Source: Methanobacterium sp. UBA44 (GTDB lineage: Archaea; Methanobacteriota; Methanobacteria; Methanobacteriales; Methanobacteriaceae). Taken from it: DNA of 64,000 nucleotides. The position numbers and the translations under genes were made by a program. Numbering within the stretch: position 1 is the first letter of the stretch; every line of letters starts with the position of its first letter. The DNA is taken from NCBI GenBank assembly GCA_002494885.1, contig DACV01000005.1, positions 49,040-113,039 on the forward strand. Reading direction: 5' to 3'. Positions 44,656 to 52,947 of the stretch are shown piece after piece. A model generated the notes under the pieces. That model was not told the origin of the DNA, made no database searches, and saw nothing but the letters and a program-made list of their open reading frames with translations.

Positions 44656-45864
44656 ATGATTATAAGATCAGATCTCCATATTCACAGTCTTTATTCCATG
44701 GCAACATCAAAAAACATGGATATAAAGACAATTGCATCCCAAGCAAAGTTTAAAGGACTTGACCTAGTTGGTACTGGAGATGCTTTTCATCCTGAATGGC
44801 TTCAAATTATAGAAGATAGCACAGAACCTTTAAAAGATGGAATTTATTCTATTGGAAACTGTGATCATAATACTCAGACACGTTTATTAAAAAGCGTTGA
44901 AACTCCAGAAATTGAATCAGGTCTCTGTAAATTTATTCTAACCGTTGAAGTAGAGGATAAAGACAGAGTTCACCAGCTTATAGTTTTACCTTCCATTGAA
45001 TCGGCTTATGAGATAAGAGAGAATTTACCTTCAAAAAATATCGATAAAGAAGGAAGACCAAGGGTAGAAATGGATGGCAATGAGTTAATGCAATTAATTA
45101 GAGATTACAGTGGTTTAATTGGTCCGTCTCATGCATTTACTCCCTGGACAAGTATTTATAAAGAATTTAACAGCATTTATGACTGTTACGATGATACTCC
45201 TGATTTTTTAGAGTTAGGTCTTTCAGCAGATACAGATGTGGCTGATAGAATTGAGGAACTTCAGGATATACCTTTTATTTCAAATTCTGATGCACATTCT
45301 CCCTGGCCCCATAGACTCGGAAGGGAATTTAACGAAATTGAAATTAAAAAGATGACATTTAAAGCATTTAAAGATGCAATAAAGGCAAAAAAAGTCGTTG
45401 GAAATTATGGATTTGATCCCCGTCTCGGTAAATATCATGAAACTGGATGTGTAAGATGTTATAAAGCGTATTCCATTGAAGAGGCAAGAAAACTCAAAAT
45501 GCGATGTCCATGTGGCGGTCTTATAAAAATAGGTGTTAAAGATAGAATATCTGATATTGCAGAATGGGATGAACCGCATCATCCAGATTTCAGACCACAA
45601 TATACCCATATCCTCCCCCTAACCGAAATAATAAGTCTTGTTTATGAAAAAGGAATCACTACAGTATTTGTGCAGAAAATATGGAAGGAAATGGTTCAAA
45701 AATTTGGAAGCGAAATTGGATGTCTGATCTACGCCCCCATTAGCGAGGTTAGAAAGACAGACCCAAAATTAGCCGATGTTATCAAATCATTTAGAGAAAA
45801 CACCCTCAAAATTCAGCCTGGTGCAGGTGGAATGTACGGTAAAATAATACTGGATGAAAAATAA
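44656..45864 (+). CDS. Endonuclease Q-like PHP-domain DNA repair nuclease
   Basis: A 402-residue protein of the EndoQ (former TIGR00375) family, nucleases that cut 5' of deaminated bases such as uracil and hypoxanthine. The PHP metal site is visible in DLHIHSLYSMATS (about 6-18), GTGDAFHPEW (about 38) and SDAHSPWPHRLGREFNEI (about 212). A zinc-finger-like cluster follows (CVRCYKAYSIEEA then RCPCGGLIKIG, about 272-300). The next gene, a MoxR ATPase, starts inside its stop codon (TAATG), so the two are coupled. Confidence 0.83.
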   Translation: MIIRSDLHIHSLYSMATSKNMDIKTIASQAKFKGLDLVGTGDAFHPEWLQIIEDSTEPLKDGIYSIGNCDHNTQTRLLKSVETPEIESGLCKFILTVEVEDKDRVHQLIVLPSIESAYEIRENLPSKNIDKEGRPRVEMDGNELMQLIRDYSGLIGPSHAFTPWTSIYKEFNSIYDCYDDTPDFLELGLSADTDVADRIEELQDIPFISNSDAHSPWPHRLGREFNEIEIKKMTFKAFKDAIKAKKVVGNYGFDPRLGKYHETGCVRCYKAYSIEEARKLKMRCPCGGLIKIGVKDRISDIAEWDEPHHPDFRPQYTHILPLTEIISLVYEKGITTVFVQKIWKEMVQKFGSEIGCLIYAPISEVRKTDPKLADVIKSFRENTLKIQPGAGGMYGKIILDEK

Positions 45865-46718
45865 TGGAAACTGATAAATTAGACACAAAAAGCATAGAAA
45901 ATGCATTAACTGAAAACAAATATGTTCCTGACGATAACATAGTTACAGTCCTTTTTTTAGCACTATCGCTTAAAAAACCAATCTTAATTGAAGGACCACC
46001 AGGAACAGGTAAGACTGAGCTTTCAAAAGCAATTTCAAGTGCTTTTGAACGGGATTTCTTTAGAATACAGTGTTATGAAGGGATCACATTTGAGCAGATC
46101 GTTGGTGAATGGAACTATCAAAAGCAGCTTCTAAGCCTGGAGACATCTAAATTAAATAAAACAGAAGAGGATGTTTTCAGGGAAGAATTTTTCATAAAAA
46201 GACCACTTTTATCGGCATTTATGAACAAAAACCATTCAATAGTTTTAATTGACGAAATCGATAAAGCAGATGAAGAAGTTGAAAGTTTCCTGCTTCAAGC
46301 ACTTGGAGAAAAACAGATAACAGTGAATGATCTGGGTACTTTTGAACTTCAAAATGATCTGATGTTTATCATGACTTCAAACTCCCAGAGACAGCTTTTA
46401 GATGAAACAAAGGATCGTTGCCTTTATTTATACATTGATTACCCTTCATTTGAGCGCGAAGTTGAAATAGTTAAGTCACATGAAGATGAAGCATCATTAG
46501 AATTGGTTAAAAGTGTTGTAAAGGCAATACAGAAAATAAGGAAGTTGAATCTCACCAAAAATCCTTCAATTAGAGCTACAGTAGATTGGGTTAGAAGTTT
46601 GATTATTTTTAATAAGGATGTTTTAGACGATAATTCATTTAAAAAGACGCTTAACGTGGTTATAAAAAGTGAAGAAGACAAAAAGAAGGTTTTAACACAT
46701 TTTAAAATTAAAGATTAA
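45864..46718 (+). CDS. MoxR-type AAA+ ATPase
   Basis: A 284-residue AAA+ ATPase of the MoxR group: Walker A EGPPGTGKTELSKAIS (about 36-51), Walker B VLIDEIDKADEEVESFL, sensor 1 MTSNSQRQ and arginine-rich lid region. MoxR ATPases work with VWA-domain proteins to assemble or activate other complexes. The VWA partner follows after 11 bases, and the EndoQ-like gene overlaps upstream. The client is unknown; coupling to a repair nuclease is suggestive. Confidence 0.88.
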   Translation: METDKLDTKSIENALTENKYVPDDNIVTVLFLALSLKKPILIEGPPGTGKTELSKAISSAFERDFFRIQCYEGITFEQIVGEWNYQKQLLSLETSKLNKTEEDVFREEFFIKRPLLSAFMNKNHSIVLIDEIDKADEEVESFLLQALGEKQITVNDLGTFELQNDLMFIMTSNSQRQLLDETKDRCLYLYIDYPSFEREVEIVKSHEDEASLELVKSVVKAIQKIRKLNLTKNPSIRATVDWVRSLIIFNKDVLDDNSFKKTLNVVIKSEEDKKKVLTHFKIKD

Positions 46719-46729
46719 ACCCGATTTTT

Positions 46730-47875
46730 ATGATAGGTGAAATAGTTAAATTTTCAGGCGTTTTAAGAAGTAATGGAATTCCTGCAAGTATAAGAGGCAC
46801 GAAATTAGCCTGCGAAGCTATTCCTTTAATTAATGATAATAAGGGAAATTTAAAAGAAGCTTTAGCGTGTATTTATCTTAAAGACCAGCGCCAGAGAAAG
46901 AAATTTAATCAATTGTATGAATCTTTCTTTAATGAAAACAGGAAAGAAGAAAATAAAATTCCCCCGGGTTTGGGAGATAAATCTAAACTTTTAAGGAAAT
47001 ATAGTGTATCTATAAGCACTAAAAGAGTTTCTGACTTTGATTCAGGTGATAAAGGACAGCAGTATAAGATAGATTACATTAAAAATACATTGGATGATTT
47101 AAGTGATAACGCAGATAGGGAGGGGAATTCTGAGCTTCTTAAAAGCGATATAAAGACGTTGAATACGCTTCAACCAGAGTTAATAGATCTTTGTCAGAAG
47201 CTCGGCCGAAAAATCGCCATAAAAAGAGTTCGAAGATATAAGCAAGCCAAAAAACAAAAACCAGATATAAGAAGGAGCATCAGAAAGAATATGAAACATG
47301 GCGGTACTCTTCTGGAGCTTGTAAAAAGCAAACCCAAAATAAAGAAGCAGAATCACTATTTTTTAAGCGATGTAAGTGTTTCATGCGACTGGATAAGCAT
47401 CTGGTTTTTCTGTATGGTCTATGCAGCCCAAAATTCATTTAGCAGGGCAAGGGCATTTGAATTTGATAATAAAACTGCTGAAACCACATCTGCTCTTTTT
47501 GAACCGGATCTGATTGATGCATTCCTTAAAGTTTTAGAGATCAGGCAGAATAACTCCATGATTCGCGGCAAATCCAATATGTTCACCGCGTTTGAAGATT
47601 TTATAAAGATGGCAAACTTAAACAGCAAATCATATGTACTTATTTTAAGCGACTGCAGGGATTGGGCAGGACCGAAGGAAGAGGGCATACCAAGCAGCGC
47701 ATTTTTAATCGAAAACATGGTAAAAAAATCTAAAAGAGTTTTAATCTTAAATCCTGAAGAAAAAATGAAATGGAATGTTGCAGATAGCTGTGTTTCATAT
47801 TATGAAGATGTCGGGGCCGAAGTATTCGAAGTTGGGAATCTGGATCAACTCGCTAATTTAATAAGTGAAATTTGA
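46730..47875 (+). CDS. VWA-domain CoxE-like protein
   Basis: A 381-residue protein of the CoxE/VWA group. The N-terminal half is basic and helical. The C-terminal half has FLSDVSVSCDWISIWFFCMVYAA, where the metal-site DxSxS is DVSVS, then YVLILSDCRDWAGPKE, the second metal motif. It is the normal partner of the MoxR ATPase just upstream. The start is the ATG at 46730 with TAGGTG behind it as possible internal alternative; no stronger site is seen. Confidence 0.82.
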   Translation: MIGEIVKFSGVLRSNGIPASIRGTKLACEAIPLINDNKGNLKEALACIYLKDQRQRKKFNQLYESFFNENRKEENKIPPGLGDKSKLLRKYSVSISTKRVSDFDSGDKGQQYKIDYIKNTLDDLSDNADREGNSELLKSDIKTLNTLQPELIDLCQKLGRKIAIKRVRRYKQAKKQKPDIRRSIRKNMKHGGTLLELVKSKPKIKKQNHYFLSDVSVSCDWISIWFFCMVYAAQNSFSRARAFEFDNKTAETTSALFEPDLIDAFLKVLEIRQNNSMIRGKSNMFTAFEDFIKMANLNSKSYVLILSDCRDWAGPKEEGIPSSAFLIENMVKKSKRVLILNPEEKMKWNVADSCVSYYEDVGAEVFEVGNLDQLANLISEI

Positions 47876-47906
47876 TTTTATACAATAAAATAAAAAATTT
47901 TTATTC

Positions 47907-47914
47907 TATAAAGT
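47907..47914 (+). promoter_or_regulatory. TATA box of the toxin-antitoxin pair
   Basis: TATAAAGT lies 25 bases before the antitoxin ATG. A related copy, together with the first antitoxin codons, is found at 55830-55870, so the element was duplicated with the gene start. Confidence 0.4.
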
Positions 47915-47938
47915 TCTACATTTAATTGGTGTTATTCT

Positions 47939-48130
47939 ATGTCTGACATTGAAGCTGATATAAAGAATATAAAGCAACAAATAACTGAAATTTCAAAGAA
48001 AATGGATGAATTACTTTATGAAAAGGAAATTTCTTCATTGATGAAGTTATCAGACAGCTCTTTATCTGAATTTTTTGCAAATGAACCTGATATCTACAAC
48101 TTAAAGGATCTGAAGGTAAGATATAAATGA
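47939..48130 (+). CDS. Antitoxin-like protein of a MazF/PemK pair
   Basis: A 63-residue acidic protein with a coiled-coil-like start (MSDIEADIKNIKQQITEISKKMDE) and a short C-terminal tail that could wrap around a toxin. Its last four bases overlap the start of the MazF-like gene, the usual antitoxin-toxin order. GGTG precedes the ATG. Identification rests on size, charge and position. A truncated copy of its 5' end lies at 55870. Confidence 0.65.
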   Translation: MSDIEADIKNIKQQITEISKKMDELLYEKEISSLMKLSDSSLSEFFANEPDIYNLKDLKVRYK

Positions 48131-48459
48131 AAGGGAAAGTAGTTCTTGTACCATTTCCTTTTACTGATTTAACCGCTGCTAAGCTCAGACCGGCATTAGT
48201 TCTTTATGAAGGGAAAAAAGATGTAGTTTTATCTTTTATATCTTCAAAAGTACCATCTGAATCTTCTTTTAATACATATATAATTTTAAGAAAAATTGAT
48301 AAAGGATTTGAAGAATCTGGATTAAAGGTTGATTCAGTTATAAGATTAGATAAAATCGCTACTGTGTTAAAAGATTTAATAGTGGGCGAATTAGGAGAAC
48401 TCACTGATGATATAAAGCTCGAAATTAATAAAAAGCTAATGATTTTGTTTAAATTGTAA
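48127..48459 (+). CDS. MazF/PemK-type toxin
   Basis: A 110-residue endoribonuclease-like toxin. It starts MKGKVVLVPFPFTDLTAAKLRPALVL, the PemK/MazF signature with FPFTD and KLRPALV, and continues with VDSVIRLDKIATVLKDLIVGELGEL. Family members cut mRNA at short motifs. It overlaps the antitoxin gene by four bases (ATGA). The pair sits next to the restriction-modification operon and may stabilise this island. Confidence 0.85.
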   Translation: MKGKVVLVPFPFTDLTAAKLRPALVLYEGKKDVVLSFISSKVPSESSFNTYIILRKIDKGFEESGLKVDSVIRLDKIATVLKDLIVGELGELTDDIKLEINKKLMILFKL

Positions 48460-48603
48460 TTATTTTTGTTTTTTAACATTCAATAATTGGTATTTAAGTG
48501 TATTAATTATTAAAATAGTTATTTATCACTATAAACAGCATTGTTTAAGGAAATTGGTATAAAATCACTCGTTTATTATTTAAAATTAAAAAAGGGATTA
48601 AAA

Positions 48604-48870
48604 ATGATAGAATATTTAGCTCAAGATGAAGAAAAAGTCAGTTATCAATTGATTTTTAAAGATACTGGAATCTCAGAAAAGACTTATAAACAGTTAGAAA
48701 AGCGTTTAAAGAAATATGGGGATAGTTTAGTTTTAACGCATGATCCCGCTGCTAATGAGGTAATTATCATCGTGAATAAGAAATGTGAGAATGATGAATG
48801 CCGTAGGGATGAAGCTGAAAGGTTTATGAAGTTTTATGACGGCGTTTTAAGTAAAGCAACTATTAAATAG
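48604..48870 (+). CDS. Hypothetical protein, possibly DNA-binding
   Basis: An 88-residue protein of unknown family. VSYQLIFKDTGISEKTYKQLEKRLKKYGD (about 12-40) reads like a winged helix-turn-helix, and KCENDECRRDEAERFMKFYDG has two cysteines. The ATG at 48604 has GGGAT before it; a TTG at 48541 would add 21 residues. It lies between the toxin-antitoxin pair and the restriction operon and might be a regulator, but this is inference. Confidence 0.45.
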   Translation: MIEYLAQDEEKVSYQLIFKDTGISEKTYKQLEKRLKKYGDSLVLTHDPAANEVIIIVNKKCENDECRRDEAERFMKFYDGVLSKATIK

Positions 48871-48912
48871 CTAATTTTTGATATAATGGATTAAATAGAA
48901 CTCAATTTAACT

Positions 48913-49208
48913 TTAATCTTGCAATAGGAGTAATTTACTTTTTAAATTTCCTTTTTTGCATTTTGGGCATTTAACTTTGATTTTATCAGGTATTTCCAAA
49001 AAAACATTATTTGATCCACATTCAGGGCACTTAATAACCTTACTTTGCCATTTTTACGCCGCCATACTTTAACAATTTTTTGACAGTTTAAACAATATAA
49101 ATCATCAAAATAATCTAAATTATCCTCACAAACCATCATTAATAAATTATTCGAAGTATTCACTGAAAAAGAACAATTATAACAGCTAATTTCATTTACA
49201 GAACCCAT
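48913..49208 (-). pseudogene. Frameshifted zinc-ribbon protein
   Basis: From the ATG at 49208 one frame gives EISCYNCSFSVNTSNNLLMM, CEDNLDYFDDLYCLNCQKIV and WRRKNG; it continues as unlikely sequence to 48942. The other frame from about 49040 gives KVIKCPECGSNNVFLEIPDK and VKCPKCKKGNLKSKL, two clear CxxC pairs, ending in TAA at 48913. Adding one A near 49040-49046 rejoins them into a 98-residue protein with four CxxC pairs. It is a frameshift mutant or a base-calling error in an A run. Confidence 0.7.
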
Positions 49209-49344
49209 TTTTACACCTTTTTTATTATAGTTAAAAACGTAAGTTATTAAACTTAATTATTTTTTTTTACTGTTTCATGTGCTTTAATTTAATGGATATG
49301 GCTTATTATTGAGTTTTAATATTTGGGCAAAGTGTAAAAAGTTT

Positions 49345-49372
49345 GGATAACACTATAAATAGCAGCTTATCC
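49345..49372 (+). promoter_or_regulatory. hsdM promoter: TATA box within an inverted repeat
   Basis: TATAAATA at 49354-49361 is flanked by GGATAA at 49345 and TTATCC at 49367, a perfect inverted repeat. The likely start of transcription is near 49385, about 110 bases before hsdM. The flanking repeat could bind a regulator that limits restriction enzyme expression. Confidence 0.4.
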
Positions 49373-49496
49373 CTCACAAATAAGGTTATTCTAAATAATG
49401 TTTTAGAGGGCATGCTAAAATTTTTTTATAAAAGATTAAATTTTATAAAATTAATAAAAAATTAAACAAATTTTATTTAGGTTACGGGGAGTGTAA

Positions 49497-51512
49497 ATGA
49501 ACAATTTTCAAGACAAAGTTACATTCATATGGGACTTAGCAGACCTTTTAAGGGGATCATACAAGAGAAACGAATACCAGAAGGTTATTTTACCTTTTAC
49601 AGTGCTTAAAAGGTTCGATAGCGTGCTGGAACATTCAAAAAAGGACGTGCTTGATGCCTACAACAAGTACAAAGACCAGTTCGACAATTTAGACCATATT
49701 TTACTTGATGCAGCACGTGATAAAGATGGAAACCAATTAGGATTTTATAATTACTCTAAATACGACTTTAAATCACTCCTTCAAGACCCTGAACACATCG
49801 AAGAGAATTTGATGCACTACATTGATTCATTCAGCAAAAATGTTCAGGATATTTTCGATAATTTCTACATTAAAAACCACGTGGCACGTTTATCTAAATC
49901 AAACCTCTTATTTTTACTTATAAAGAAGTTCTCAGAGTCCAGAGTTGATTTACATCCAGATAAGGTTTCAAACCATGAAATGGGAACTATTTTTGAAGAG
50001 CTAATACGCAAATTCGCAGAGCAGTCCAATGAGGAAGCGGGTGAGCACTTTACACCACGCGACGTTGTAGAGCTTATGACACGTCTCATCTTCATTGAAA
50101 ACGGTGTGCACCTTAAAGAGAAAAATTTAATTAAGAAAATTTACGACCCGACCTGCGGAACCGGGGGAATGCTTACAAGCTGTAAAGACTTTGTAGAAGA
50201 GCTTAATGATTCTGTTGAAATTGTTTTATACGGTCAGGAGATAAATGAAGAAATTTACGCCATTTGTAAGGCGGATATGCTTATAAAAGGGGAAGATTCT
50301 GGAAATATCAAAGGGCCGTCAAGCACGCTTTCAGATGATCAACTGGGAAATGATAAATTTGATTTCATGATTTCAAACCCTCCATATGGCAGAAAATGGG
50401 AACAGGATAAAGAATCAGTAACTAAAGAAGCCCAAAAAGGTTTTGAAGGAAGATTTGGGGCAGGGCTGCCGAGAATTAACGACGGCCAGCTTTTATTCCT
50501 ACAGCACATGCTCTCAAAGATGAAAGAGAATGAAAAATCAAGGATTGCAGTAATTACAAACGGTTCCCCGCTATTTACAGGCGATGCAGGCTCTGGGGAG
50601 AGCAACATCCGTAAATGGATCATTGAAAATGATTATTTGGAAGCTATAATTGGTTTACCTGAGCAGTTGTTTTACAACACTGGAATAAGGACTTATGTTT
50701 GGGTTTTAACCAATGAAAAACCGGAAGAACGCGCCGGAAAGATTCAGTTAGTGGATGCAAGCTCAAAATTCAAGAAAATGCGTAAAAGTCTTGGAAATAA
50801 GAGAAACAGGCTTTCAAGTGAGGATATTGAAGAAATTCTTGAACTTTACTGCAAATTAGAGGAAAATGATGAGATTAAAGTTTTAGATAACGAAGATTTT
50901 GGCTATACGAAGGTAGTTGTGGAAAGACCGATGCAGCTGAACTTTGAAGCAAGTGAAGAGAGATTGGAAAATCTTTATTCAGTCCCCGCATTTTCAAAAT
51001 TGGCAGTGAGTAAAAGTAAAGACCCTGATCTAAAACTAGAAGAGGAGCTTGAGGGCAAAAAAGAGCAGGATAAAATAATTGCGGCTTTAAGGAAAATTGA
51101 AGGCATTTTTGATGATTGGGATGAATTTGAAAGTGAAGTTAAGGGTGCTTTAAATAAATTTAATCTTTCAGCAGCACTTATTAAAAATGTAATCATAGCT
51201 TTATCAGAACATGATGATACCGCAGACTATGTAACAGCCAAAGGAAAGAAAAAACCAGACGGAAAACTAAGAGATACTGAAAAAATCCCCCTTAAACAAG
51301 ATGTTGACGAATACTTTGAAGAAGAAGTCCTTAAATATTATTCTGATGCATGGATGGACCGTAAAAAAGATAAAGTTGGCTATGAAATTAATTTCACCCA
51401 GTATTTCTATAAATATGAACCGCCGAGGCCTTTAGAAGAGATTGAGGCAGATATTAAGAAGGTCACTGCTGAGATTCAGGAATTGATTAAGGAGGATCTT
51501 GATGAAACCTAA
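49497..51512 (+). CDS. hsdM: Type I restriction-modification system methyltransferase subunit HsdM
   Basis: A 671-residue N6-adenine methyltransferase. The HsdM N-terminal domain (FIWDLADLLRGSYKRNEYQK) is followed by the SAM site DPTCGTGGMLTS (about 222-233) and the catalytic NPPYGRKW near 298. The C-terminal 200 residues form an additional helical region often found in larger HsdM proteins. GGGGAGTG precedes the ATG. Its end overlaps hsdS by 11 bases, so methylation and specificity subunits are made together. Confidence 0.95.
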   Translation: MNNFQDKVTFIWDLADLLRGSYKRNEYQKVILPFTVLKRFDSVLEHSKKDVLDAYNKYKDQFDNLDHILLDAARDKDGNQLGFYNYSKYDFKSLLQDPEHIEENLMHYIDSFSKNVQDIFDNFYIKNHVARLSKSNLLFLLIKKFSESRVDLHPDKVSNHEMGTIFEELIRKFAEQSNEEAGEHFTPRDVVELMTRLIFIENGVHLKEKNLIKKIYDPTCGTGGMLTSCKDFVEELNDSVEIVLYGQEINEEIYAICKADMLIKGEDSGNIKGPSSTLSDDQLGNDKFDFMISNPPYGRKWEQDKESVTKEAQKGFEGRFGAGLPRINDGQLLFLQHMLSKMKENEKSRIAVITNGSPLFTGDAGSGESNIRKWIIENDYLEAIIGLPEQLFYNTGIRTYVWVLTNEKPEERAGKIQLVDASSKFKKMRKSLGNKRNRLSSEDIEEILELYCKLEENDEIKVLDNEDFGYTKVVVERPMQLNFEASEERLENLYSVPAFSKLAVSKSKDPDLKLEEELEGKKEQDKIIAALRKIEGIFDDWDEFESEVKGALNKFNLSAALIKNVIIALSEHDDTADYVTAKGKKKPDGKLRDTEKIPLKQDVDEYFEEEVLKYYSDAWMDRKKDKVGYEINFTQYFYKYEPPRPLEEIEADIKKVTAEIQELIKEDLDET

Positions 51513-52947
51513 GAAAATTCGTAGAATTTTCGGGGCATCGAAAACCGCAGGTTTTCGAATGCTTAAGCCATATCCTTACTACAAGGATTCTGGGGTGGAA
51601 TGGATTGGTAATGTTCCCGAAGGTTGGGAATTACGTAAATTATCTCAAAGTTTCAATAGTATAGGAAGTGGTACTACTCCTAAATCTAATGAAGAAGTTT
51701 ATTATGAAAATGGAACTGTTCCATGGGTGATCACAGGAGATTTAAACGATTCAATACTTAATGAAACTTCAAAAAAAATCACTAAAGAAGCTATAAATGA
51801 TTATAGTACTTTAAAAATGTATTCTCCAAACTCTTTAGTTATTGCTATGTATGGGGCTACAATTGGGAAAATTGCATTACTTAATTTAAAAGCATGTGTA
51901 AACCAAGCTTGTTGTGTATTGGGAAAAAGTAGTCTTTTAAAAATTAAATATGTTTTCTATTGGTTTTTAGCGAATAAAAAAAATATTATTTCATTAAGTT
52001 ATGGCGGCGGGCAGCCAAATATAAGTCAGGATCTTATAAAAACACTTCTTATAACTATTCCATCTAAAAAAGAACAAGAAGAAATTATACAATATCTTGA
52101 TAAAAAAACCTCAGAAATTGATAAAACAATCCAAAAAGACAAAAAACTCATTGAACTCCTCAAAGAAAAAAGAACTGCACTTATAAACCATGTTGTGACT
52201 AAAGGTCTTGATCTTGATGCAAAAATGAAAGATTCTGGAGTTGAATGGATTGGGGAAATTCCTGAAGGATGGAAAATAAGTAAAATTAAGGATAAAGTAA
52301 CCGTTAAAATAAGTAACGTTGATAAAAAGTCCAAAGAAAATGAACCAGATGTTTTGCTTTGTAATTATACTGATGTTTATAATAATGAATTCATTACATC
52401 AAATTTAGATTTTATGAAAGCTACTGCAAATTATGATCAAATAAAGAGATTATCAATTAAAAAGGATGATGTAATCATTACAAAAGACTCTGAAGATGCA
52501 GAAGATATTGCAGTACCTGCAATAGTATCAGAAGAATTAAATAATGTTGTTTGTGGTTATCATCTGGCTTTATTAAGACATGATAAAAGTAAAATTACCG
52601 GCAATTTTCTATTTAGATTATTACAGAGCAAGAAAATCAATGATCAATTTTCTGTTGCTGCAAATGGGGTAACAAGGTTTGGAATAAGTACATATCCTAT
52701 AAAAAATTCTTATATCGTTGTTCCATCTTTAAAGGAACAAAAGAATATAACAAAATATTTAGACAATCAAACTTCAAAAATCGATAAAACCATTCACAAA
52801 ATCCAAAAGAAAATCACTCTAATGGAAGAATATAAAAAATCACTAATTCACCATGCTGTTACAGGAAAAATAGACGTAAGGGGGGAAGGAAAATCAGATC
52901 AAACACCTCAGAAAAAAGTTTCCAGTCAGACATCGTTAACCATTTAG
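51502..52947 (+). CDS. hsdS: Type I restriction-modification specificity subunit HsdS with an inserted palindromic element
   Basis: A 481-residue protein with two target-recognition domains. Each half opens with the same phrase, KDSGVEWIGNVPEGWELRKL (about 27) and KDSGVEWIGEIPEGWKISKI (about 243), and each recognition domain is followed by a helical spacer (SEIDKTIQKDKKLIELLKEK and SKIDKTIHKIQKKITLMEEY). GGAGG precedes the ATG at 51502. Odd: 18 residues near the N-terminus (KIRRIFGASKTAGFRMLK) are coded by a double-hairpin element and break the usual MKP-YPYYKDSGVEW start. The DNA site recognised cannot be read from the sequence. Confidence 0.93.
   Translation: MKPKKIRRIFGASKTAGFRMLKPYPYYKDSGVEWIGNVPEGWELRKLSQSFNSIGSGTTPKSNEEVYYENGTVPWVITGDLNDSILNETSKKITKEAINDYSTLKMYSPNSLVIAMYGATIGKIALLNLKACVNQACCVLGKSSLLKIKYVFYWFLANKKNIISLSYGGGQPNISQDLIKTLLITIPSKKEQEEIIQYLDKKTSEIDKTIQKDKKLIELLKEKRTALINHVVTKGLDLDAKMKDSGVEWIGEIPEGWKISKIKDKVTVKISNVDKKSKENEPDVLLCNYTDVYNNEFITSNLDFMKATANYDQIKRLSIKKDDVIITKDSEDAEDIAVPAIVSEELNNVVCGYHLALLRHDKSKITGNFLFRLLQSKKINDQFSVAANGVTRFGISTYPIKNSYIVVPSLKEQKNITKYLDNQTSKIDKTIHKIQKKITLMEEYKKSLIHHAVTGKIDVRGEGKSDQTPQKKVSSQTSLTI
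51514..51567. repeat. 54-bp double-hairpin element inserted in frame in hsdS
   Basis: Two perfect 8-bp hairpins, GAAAATTC around GTA (51513-51531) and CGAAAACC around GCA (51539-51557), are joined by GGGGCAT. The element is bracketed by TAAG at 51510-51513 and 51564-51567. The distance is exactly 54 bases, so the insertion adds 18 codons and keeps the frame. Read on the minus strand the connector is ATGCCCC, the same as in the arrays elsewhere. Confidence 0.75.
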
